A stretch of 64,000 bases of DNA from Pseudopyrenochaeta lycopersici (Eukaryota > Ascomycota > Dothideomycetes > Pleosporales > Pseudopyrenochaetaceae): assembly GCA_003313425.1 (NCBI GenBank), contig NHZP01000015.1, positions 744,001 through 808,000 on the forward strand, given 5' to 3'. Shown piece by piece: positions 56,360 to 64,000 of this stretch (positions are counted from its first letter, which is position 1; each line of letters starts with the position of its first letter). The position numbers were made by a program, and so were the translations under genes. The notes beneath the pieces are model-generated. The model ran no database searches. It was not told the DNA's origin and worked only from the letters and a program-made list of their open reading frames with translations.

Positions 56360-57747
56360 ATGCCTGCGCCACTGGCCAAAGGTGAGTACGAGTACCGACC
56401 CGATAGCTTATCCACCTATGCACATTACCGCTGTGTCCCCAACGGCTTCCCCAATAATTTGTCCCCTCCCCGTGTATTCTGATCCCCTCTGCCAAGCTGC
56501 CTGTCCTTCCCGGCCTGCGCTCTGCTGTTCCCTCCTTTCATCCCACTACGCCACCAGGATACTTGTACATACGGCCACAGTCTAACCACCCCTTCGCTAT
56601 AGGCCTCATAATCGCTGCGTCCGTCATTGTCGCCGCCGGCATTGCCATTTACGAGTCACCGCAAGTCCGACAATGGGTCGACCAGTCTCGGCGCAAGATC
56701 GCTGTTGCCTTGCACTCACTAGGCGATGAGATTCAGCCGCAACGCCGCTCAAGCGAGTCTTCAGATGACTTTGAATTGAGGAAGAAGAGAAGGGAGGAAT
56801 TGGTCAGGAGGAACAGAAATGAATTGATCAGAAGAGCTAGGGAGGAAGGTATCGCAGTGGACCTGGACGAATTGGCCAAGATTGGGAGCGAGGACATTGA
56901 GATGGCGGCAAGGCGGTCGAGGTCTGATAGAACAAAGAGCTTCGACGACATGGTGGGTAATGATGGGAAGCTCAGGCAGGATATCAAAGCTACTGGCAAG
57001 GACATATCAGAGAACGGCCTCAGGAAACGTGGAGTCGCTGGCTTCGCTGCGGGATCTACGGCCGCTATGGCAGACCCCTTCTCTGACGAGCAAGTAATCT
57101 TCGATCTCAATGACGAAGACGAGGCTCCTTCTCCAAAACCATTTACCTATGTCGAAGCCGGAACACGCGAATCCTCCGCCACTGTAGAAGGCGACTCGAC
57201 ATCTCACGCCGCCATCCCTGCAAACCTCATCGACCTGACCTCCAATTCCACCTATCTGCAGCCAGAGAGCCAACAACCAGAACCACTCGCACATTTCGAA
57301 ACCTCAGAAAACGACCAAGCAGCCCAATCATTCTATTCCTTCGCATCCTCCGCATCTCACACACAAGGCCCTTCAACAACGCACCCTTTCTTCGACGATG
57401 AAGCCGAGCACGTCTCCACCGGAACTCTGACCCCCCGCTCCGAACGCTCCATCGCCACCGGTGCTTCCGTAGTAGACAGCCACGCCGACGACATCGCCAT
57501 CCTCAGCATGCAAAACAGCGTACACAACGACACCGACCACGACACACGCTCGGAAGTATTCTCAGAGGGCGGCTTCACAGACGCTGGTTTCTCAGAGGCT
57601 GGGTTCAGTGAACTCGGTAATGCGGACAGGGCTGACAGGCTGGGCATTATGACACCGAGCTCGTGGACGGATGTAGGAAGTGATGACGAGGAGAGCGAAT
57701 GGGGCGGTATGGCGGGCCATGGGCATGTGAGCCAAGTGCACCAGTGA
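56360..57747 (+). CDS. Single-pass membrane protein with long acidic tail, unknown function
   Basis: Two exons: 56360-56381 and 56558-57747, with a 176-bp intron (GTGAGTA...CCACCAG), giving 403 aa. The join reads MPAPLAKG|YLYIRPQSNHPFAI. A transmembrane helix follows at once (GLIIAASVIVAAGIAIY), then QWVDQSRRKIAVALHSLGDE and a basic coiled stretch (RKKRREELVRRNRNELIRRA). The remaining 250 residues are acidic and Ser-rich and probably disordered, with the repeat FTDAGFSEAGFSELG near 345. No signal peptide precedes the helix, so an N-terminal anchor with the tail in the cytosol is likely. This layout occurs in uncharacterised proteins of Dothideomycetes as far as I can recall; function unknown. 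Confidence 0.72.
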
Positions 57748-58562
57748 CAGCAGCACATTTCCCCCGTTTTTCTTTTTCCTCATTGCTTCAAAATGTCCTT
57801 GTAAGGGAAAAGGCGTGGCGTTTCGGCGGGTGTTTGTAGGGCCCTTTTCCATCGTTGGTCAGCTTGGATTCTCTATCAGTATAATTATCGATTCTCTTTT
57901 TCACTGCGAAAATATCTTCACCGCTTCGCGCAGTATGGTTTAACCAAAAATAGATTTATTATGCCGACCAAGTTCAAACACTTGCAAGTGAGATTGTGGC
58001 AAGAGCCACGTGTACTGAATAGCTGTGTAGCACGCGTGCCTGGGATGTTGAGGGGACTGTTTATTCGGCCAAGCCCAGGCATTGAATTTCCCCATTGTTG
58101 AGTGTCTTGGTGAGTATATTTATATAGGCCATGAGACCACAGTTAGAGGTTAGAGAAGTGCGAGGGCTTTCAGCATTACTCACCACACGAATGGAACAGA
58201 ACATGCATCCAGGACACAAACACTGTATAAGTTATCCAGCAAAAATGCATGCAGAAACCAATAGCCGTTGCTGTAGGCTGAAGAGGCCAGCTGGCATCGG
58301 TACCTTTGAACATTGCCCTCTATCTAATCCACTCTGAGAGGACTTCAATCACGCAAAGCAGGACTCAAATGCCACGAAGACTGCCACGCCACCCTATGAA
58401 ATACCATTCCGTCGCTGCTATGAACGCCAAAGAAGCGCGCCACAGGCGATGCTGACTGTCAAGGAAATGTTCAGAAACCCATTACTCATTAATCAAAGAC
58501 CCTTCGTACACGTTGGCTGCCGATGATGGGGACGTCGAAACCTCTGATATACACCAAGTCGC
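57748..58562. other. Intergenic tail-to-tail spacer
   Basis: 3' flanks of the membrane-protein and cullin genes. A short frame at 58131-58337 has no supporting features. Confidence 0.5.
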
Positions 58563-61126
58563 TTATGCCAGGTAACCAAGCTCGTCACCCTCCAGACGCT
58601 CCAAGTACTCCTTCTCGAGCAGGATGTCTATGCATTTTTTGATGTCAGGAATGCGAGGCATAAAGCGGTTCTTGATTTGCTGGATCGTCTCCGATACAAG
58701 CTGCTGATGCTTCATCTTCTTGCGAGACTTCATGATACGCACAATGGCCGACTGCCAAAACGTTAGCAGAGTTCTAGAGATTAATAATGGAATGGTTGCA
58801 CATACCTGCATGAGCAGCTTACGGTCCTCCTCGATTGTCTTGTGCGTATCCTCTGCCTCTGCCTTCTGTTCGGATTTGATACCAATGTTCAAATTCATCT
58901 TGACCTTCTTCGTCTTGAAACTGGTGTTTAGTTTGTAAGTCGTACCTGATTCTGCCTTGGCACCGTCAGGCTGGGCAAGCAAAACCTTAGCCTTGATGAA
59001 GACACTAATGCTAGGATCCAGAGTCTCCTTGTTGAGCTTGGTAGCCTCTGCAATCTCATCGTAAGTTACAGTGTCACTATCGTTGAACAACAACATGATA
59101 GCCATCTGGTACGTCGACACCTGGAATGTAGGCGAAGTCTTCAGGTTGGCCACCTTGCAGTAGTTGGCTTTGACCTCGCCCTTGCACAGCTGCCATAGCC
59201 AGGTCAACTTGCGGCCCTGATGCTTGTGGTTGTAGAAGCGGGCAAAGCGATCATACGTCTGAACGATCAGTTGTGGCGGGGTGAATGGGGTAGTAGGTGG
59301 ATTCAGCGGCCAGAAACCAGTGCCGAGAATGTGGTATGATGCATCAACATTAGACTTGAGATCTGCCTCGTCCAGGTTGTTTGACTGCCACTCCTTGAAA
59401 GCCGCATTGAGATCTTTGGAGATTTGCATATCTTGGAACATGCGCTGGAGCTTGTTGGTGTATTCGAAACCGCACGCCTCCTTCAGCTTTGAGATCATGC
59501 TCGTTTCTGCGTCATCAGAAGCAGAGGTGGTCTGGACCAAACGCTTCGCCAACATGCGCGAGTAGAATTTTTGGAAAACGTCCTTGTCCTCGATATACTT
59601 GAAAACAGTCATGATCTGCGTAAGCAGCTTCTCCATGTCGTCCTCCTCGCTCATTTTCGCGCTCGACCGCTTCAGAAGGGTATCGGTGTACTTGGCGAGC
59701 AGTTCAGGTGACTTGTTCGAGCCTGATTTGCAGATCTTGTTCCTATTGACAAACTCGCGGCAGGCGTTATCCAGAGATCGTACAAACTCCGACTCGCCGT
59801 TGAAAGCCTTGTTGACAAGGTCCTGGTACTGTGTATGGACCTCAAGAAGAGCCTCGACATAGATCTTAGGTTCCAGGCTGTCACCCTCTTGCGAAAGCTT
59901 GTCGACTGCGTTAAGGCCCGCCTTACGCACGTGAGTCTCAAATTGAGCGCGCAGAGGATCGAGGCCTTCTGGAATGCGGGCAAGGAGTTTATACATTCGG
60001 CCAAGGTCTTCTTGCTTGTCATGATTTAGCAGGATCTGGAACTCCTCGCGAAGCGCTTGCGAGTGGTTCGTGATCAAAGACTGCTCGCACGTTCGCATCA
60101 AAGGTGACATAATCTCGTTGAGTAAGTAAAGTGGCACACGCTCCTTCTCCTCCTCAAGGCGGGCCTCAGCCTTCTTCATGTACTCGACAACGCTGTTCTC
60201 AGCCAAGAACTGTTTCGACTCATTGTCGTAGTATTGTGCGGTAGCCTCTAGGAAGGGTTTCTCAAAGTGCTCCTTGTACACGTCTAGTGTTGACTTGGAG
60301 CTGTCGGCCTCGTCCAGACCCAATGACACAAATGAATCCACTACAGACTTGATGTGCGATTGCTCAATCGTCTCGCCGTTTCGCTGCTTCTCGACGAGCT
60401 TTAGGACTGAGCGCATGACGCTCTCTTGCGTACCTGTGAACATGTCCTCTTTCCATCGAACCAAGTGCAGGGTATAGATATCGTAAATGTGCTTCTTGCC
60501 CTCGTCCATCTCGCGCTTCACCCAATGTCGGTTTAGATACCTGAACAGATGGTTGTTGTATTGGCCTGCCGTCGTATACCGATTCCACTCTTTAATGTAG
60601 AATGTGAGGAGTGCTTCGTCGACATGTTGTTTCGATTCAGCCTGGACGCCCGCGAGATGTGTCTTGAGGTATTCGATAAGATGCTGGTAGAGGTCTTCAC
60701 CGAGGAGGTGAGCACCTCCCCGGTTGTTGGCGGCGTGAAACGACGAGCCCGCGACGGCCTTCTGCGCAGTACAAAAGTTGTGGATTGCCGTGTACAGGCC
60801 CATGTACGTCTTCATGTCCATGCCCCCGCGTAGGTTGGTCATGATCTTGTCGACACCAGCTTCTAGATACTTCCACCTATATACTGTTAGTATAGGTTCT
60901 AGTTGTGGTGAAGGCTGGGGTAGATAGCTGCTAGCAGCTGTGCAGACTTGTGTCTTACACCTTCGTGACACTGCGAAGTTGGATTTCTGGTGCCACTCGA
61001 AGCTTCGGCTACTGCAGCAGATGCTGTGCCGCAGAGCACATCCCCAGTTGTAGTGGAAACATGGAGGAGTACTTACGTGGCATTGACATCGTCCTTTGCA
61101 GGGACAGGCGGCATAGTGGAAGCCAT
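58563..61126 (-). CDS. culA: Cullin-1 (SCF ubiquitin-ligase scaffold, Cdc53/CulA)
   Basis: Three exons: 61126-61077, 60876-58806 and 58751-58563 (introns 200 and 54 bp), giving 769 aa. It starts [20 protein letters not shown], continues [20 protein letters not shown] and [13 protein letters not shown] (Skp1/F-box binding region) and has cullin repeats to about 400. The cullin-homology domain includes [15 protein letters not shown]. The winged-helix end has the neddylation site [17 protein letters not shown] with Lys715, and ends [13 protein letters not shown]. Cullin-1 scaffolds SCF E3 ligases in nucleus and cytosol (family knowledge). The 54-bp intron is in frame and free of stops, so unspliced RNA would encode an 18-residue insert before the neddylation helix. 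The final exon must be spliced to read [12 protein letters not shown]. Confidence 0.93.
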
Positions 61127-62322
61127 GGTGGGATGTGTCGTCGCGTGCTCTGGGGCACTTTTCGGGGGCGACTTTTTGCGCGTAAGGAACTTTATTTTCG
61201 GAGACGTCTTGTAGCCACGCTTCAACTCCAGCAACAGCGCGCGCGGGGGTTGCGGGTGGTTGAAGAGCTGCTAGTCTAGAAGGAGCGAGGATGGGCGGCT
61301 GCGTCGAGTGGATCGAGTATGGGTGCGGGCGGTGGGTGGAGGAGATGCTGAGCGCTCTAATTCCGTAGGCCGTGGCGTGTACGCTTTCCCGTCAACCGCA
61401 TGCAAAAAGCATAAGAGAAGTGAGCGGGAGCAAGGTAAAGTTGCCTGAACAGAGATGCGGCGAGGTTTTGTGAATCACGTCGATGGCCCAGGTTCAGGCA
61501 GCACCGAGCTTGGGCGGCTTGGCAGTGGAGCGTCCCATTCACTTCAGCCTGACACTAACCCTCACCGACTGCGATTCACAGTCTTTTAGACGTCCATAAA
61601 AGCTGTTCGTGCGTTTTCAATCTGATCTCAACACTGCACCCACTAGCGAGTAAGCAGAACACAATTGCATATAAAGCTTTGAAGCTTCAATATTAGATGT
61701 CCACTGCTGAGAGACGCTCTATGGCCATGGAACTGCGCCCTGAAAGTTCCGGTGAGACCGCATCTTAATAGCCACAGCGCCGCCCTTTACGTCTCTATGA
61801 CTAATGCAGTAACAGAGTGATCATGACCAGAACAGTACGAACCGGTGGCGTGGCCTGACAGCGTCTCGGATACTTGCGTTGAACAATGGCGACGAGATGA
61901 CCCCCCGTTGCCAATAAGCTTTGTAGCCGCAGAGAAGGAACAACCTTCAAACTCGAGCGATATTGCCAAGATCGTTCTACTGTTACAAACACACAACAGT
62001 AGTTCGGCTATTGACAGATGTTGCAAGGAAACGCGCGAGTGTCGACATTGTGCTCGGAACCATTCCTATGACGTCTTTCCGAGGTTCCTAGTACCAGGGT
62101 CTATTTTCTCAACCTCGAAGTCCGCCAACAGCATCATCGGACCGTCACCACAAACACCTTTCTACACATTATTTTCAGCGTTTTTAGTTTGTCTTTATAT
62201 GCACAAAGAAGCTACATGTGCGAATTAGCTCGTGATTAATTTACGCGAGCATCGATAAGTTCTGGCTGAGCGCGGATATTGCAAGCTACAAAAAATCCGA
62301 GGACTATCACAACCAGGAATAT
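61127..62322. promoter_or_regulatory. Divergent region between cullin-1 and the cupin gene
   Basis: 1.2 kb. A plus-strand frame at 61845-62228 opens with GTG and lacks motifs, so it is not called. The region should hold both promoters. Confidence 0.45.
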
Positions 62323-62952
62323 ATGACACGTGACACAATCACGGTACCACCCAAAGCAATCATCAAAACAATGCCGTCTATAGAATTGACGCCGTTATCT
62401 TCCCTCCGCATCAGCGCACACTACATTCCTTCTCACTCCCTCCTTCCAAACACAACGCCTCACAACCGCCCACTCTTCATCTACCACTCCGCCTTCCCAG
62501 CATCAACACCTCCCTCAGCAATTGAATCGCACCTCCCTGCCAACGGCGTCTCCCCACAATGGCGATATACCATGTACTCGCAAACCCACTACCACTCGAC
62601 AACGCACGAAGTGCTGTGCGTCTTCAATGGCCGCGCTAAGCTGTTATTTGGGGGCGAACAGAACCCAGACAAAGTCGAGACCGAAGTCAAGGCTGGGGAT
62701 GCCATCGTGGTTCCTGCAGGAGTGGGGCATATGTTGCTGGAAGATTTGGAAGGTGAGTTCCACATGGTAGGGAGCTATCCGAAGGGGTGTAGCTGGGACA
62801 TGTGCTATGGGAAGCGTGGGGAGGAGGGAAAGGCAGAAGCGGTTGGGAAGGTGCAGTGGTTTGAGAAGGATCCGCTGTATGGGGATGATGGGCCGGTGCT
62901 TTGGAGTAGAGAGGAGCTAGAGAAGAGGTGTGGTGGTAAGAGTGAGCTGTGA
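62323..62952 (+). CDS. Cupin-domain protein
   Basis: Single exon, 209 aa from ATG 62323; an in-frame ATG at 62371 (MPSIELTPLSS) is an alternative. Cupin motif 1 is THYHSTTHEVLCVFNGRAKL, with two His and a Glu as metal ligands. Motif 2 is GDAIVVPAGVGHMLLE, with the last His. The fold is therefore a single-domain cupin with an intact metal site. The C-terminal part holds GSYPKGCSWDMCYGKRGEEG. Related bacterial and fungal proteins (YjlB type) have no known reaction. No signal peptide, so cytosolic. Function unknown beyond metal binding. Confidence 0.83.
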   Translation: MTRDTITVPPKAIIKTMPSIELTPLSSLRISAHYIPSHSLLPNTTPHNRPLFIYHSAFPASTPPSAIESHLPANGVSPQWRYTMYSQTHYHSTTHEVLCVFNGRAKLLFGGEQNPDKVETEVKAGDAIVVPAGVGHMLLEDLEGEFHMVGSYPKGCSWDMCYGKRGEEGKAEAVGKVQWFEKDPLYGDDGPVLWSREELEKRCGGKSEL

Positions 62953-63233
62953 GAATGAACGACCTGGCTTGTTGATGTCCCTGGGGATATTTTGGCAAGA
63001 ACGACCGAAATGCAAAAGACAATCTTGAAGTCGAGCAATTCATGAATTATACTCTACACTGGCATCGTAGGCTCGGTTTACACATCATAGTCGTACAAAG
63101 CATCATGTCTTCATGAGCGTGAAATACATGGAAACACCAAACAACCACCCGACAGATCCTAACCCATGGTATCGTACACTTCCAAACGCCAACGGGCCCA
63201 TGCAACTCAAAATGACGGCCAAGATCTGTTGAG
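62953..63233. other. Short tail-to-tail spacer
   Basis: 281 bases between the cupin stop and the stop of the Mit_KHE1 gene. Nothing else seen. Confidence 0.5.
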
Positions 63234-64000
63234 CTAGGTTTTCGGTGGATTCTTCGCCTTCTCCCCACTTTCCATCTTGTTGGGGCCCTCTTCGGCAACA
63301 TGTTCCGCCTCCTCGTGTATCTTGGCCAGGATATGATCCGGTAGCGCATCCTTCGCGCGCTCCCCACTCTTCCCCGCTGCCTTCTCCTGCTCCAGCTTCT
63401 CCTCCAAGAGCTCCTCCTTTGTCTTGATGCTCTTCTCCACCTGCTCTACCGCCCTCTCAATCTCGACCTCCATGTCTGGCAGCTTGAACTGCTCAGCGAT
63501 CAGCTTGCCATTCCAGCGCTGCAGGACCATGACGTCCTCGGTCTCGTTGTTGGTCTGCTGATGTACGACGTTGGCTACTTCTCCAGCTTGTTTCTCGGTC
63601 GGCCGGGGAGCGGCGCGCGAGATCTGGCGAGTCGGGTACATGAGGCCTGCTGTGTAGACCTCGTCGAGCGCCCACGAGGGGTGAGGTTTGGGGAGGTTGT
63701 GTTTTAAGAGGAACTCGAGATGTTTGGAGCCGCTCAGCGCTTTCCAGTGCGACCACGCCCGGTACAGGACATAGAAGAAAGGAAGATTGGGCACAACCGG
63801 TACCAGCATGAAAGGTGCAGTGAAGGGCATAATAATGACGCTCCAGATCAGCTTGGTGCGGTGCATGCTCTGGCGCTCCTTGGCTAGCTTCTCCAAAATG
63901 GCGGGTACTTTTTGTTGCTGCAGATAGCGGCCTGGAAACATAACCTCATATTTCGTCTTTCCGTCTATGATGTCCTGCTTTCGCTTTGCAGTGAGCGCTG
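63234..64000 (-). CDS. Mitochondrial K+/H+ exchange-related protein (Mit_KHE1 family), N-terminus beyond window
   Basis: The frame is open to the window edge, so the 5' end is missing. The visible part (about 255 codons) reads KRKQDIIDGKTKYEVMFPGR, then a hydrophobic double segment (LIWSVIIMPFTAPFMLVPVV, FFYVLYRAWSHWKAL), then SGSKHLEFLLKHNLPKPHPS. These match the Mit_KHE1 family (yeast Ydl183c), proposed to take part in K+/H+ exchange across the inner mitochondrial membrane. A charged coiled C-terminal tail follows (EEKLEQEKAAGKSGERAKDA). Internal ATG 63941 is within the conserved region and is not the start. The family call is strong; the molecular role is less established. Confidence 0.82.
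   Translation of the reverse strand, partial: ALTAKRKQDIIDGKTKYEVMFPGRYLQQQKVPAILEKLAKERQSMHRTKLIWSVIIMPFTAPFMLVPVVPNLPFFYVLYRAWSHWKALSGSKHLEFLLKHNLPKPHPSWALDEVYTAGLMYPTRQISRAAPRPTEKQAGEVANVVHQQTNNETEDVMVLQRWNGKLIAEQFKLPDMEVEIERAVEQVEKSIKTKEELLEEKLEQEKAAGKSGERAKDALPDHILAKIHEEAEHVAEEGPNKMESGEKAKNPPKT

Noticed and set aside
61845..62228. Plus-strand frame of 127 codons between cullin-1 and the cupin gene
   Set aside because: Begins with GTG, lacks motifs, and lies where both promoters are expected.

Overview
This is a 64-kb nuclear segment from a filamentous ascomycete (Pezizomycotina, most likely a Dothideomycete). The evidence is a set of short introns (mostly 46-62 bp, GTAAGT-like donors, CTAAC-like branch sites) and clear fungal families: a FlbD-type Myb regulator, Mtc6, Rrg7 (DUF2034), a TMS1/SERINC protein, a HET-domain protein, an S41 secreted peptidase and a heme-thiolate peroxygenase. 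No rRNA, tRNA, CRISPR array or intact transposon was recognised. Splice structures were worked out by hand from reading-frame continuity and family motifs; none has transcript support here.

Layout. 0-13 kb: the 3' end of an SNF2/Irc5-like helicase, a three-CBM18 chitin-binding secreted protein, a secreted heme-thiolate peroxygenase, a type-B carboxylesterase, an SDR epimerase/dehydrogenase, a lysine/arginine-rich hypothetical protein and Mtc6 with a separate first exon. 13-31.8 kb: gene-poor, holding one secure gene (the flbD-like Myb regulator, 16.5-17.7 kb) followed by about 14 kb with no convincing gene; its first part is visibly GC-rich and its last part AT-rich. 31.8-40 kb: a small VOC/glyoxalase-fold protein, a three-exon hypothetical protein with an internal 24-codon duplication, a SIRT5-like sirtuin with an altered catalytic motif, a GPI-type surface protein and small hypotheticals.

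40-64 kb is denser and mostly housekeeping: Mediator Med21 divergent from mitochondrial Rrg7, TMS1 divergent from a seven-exon MFS transporter, a three-exon S41 peptidase, a STAND/NACHT-like NTPase convergent with a HET-domain protein, a membrane-anchored acidic protein, cullin-1, a cupin and the 3' part of a mitochondrial K+/H+ exchange-related (Mit_KHE1) protein.

Functional themes. The first 13 kb has an extracellular flavour (chitin binding, oxidation, ester hydrolysis). The most interesting unit is at 50.6-55.3 kb: a nucleotide-switch protein ending where the repeats of classical fungal NLRs usually begin, tail-to-tail with a HET-domain protein. These two parts are fused in the classical HET-D/HET-E incompatibility proteins, so this may be a split allorecognition module. 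Other points are an 11-nt micro-exon inside the HET domain, two AT-hooks on a mitochondrial nuclease-fold protein, and a Gln-to-Met change in the sirtuin QNID motif.
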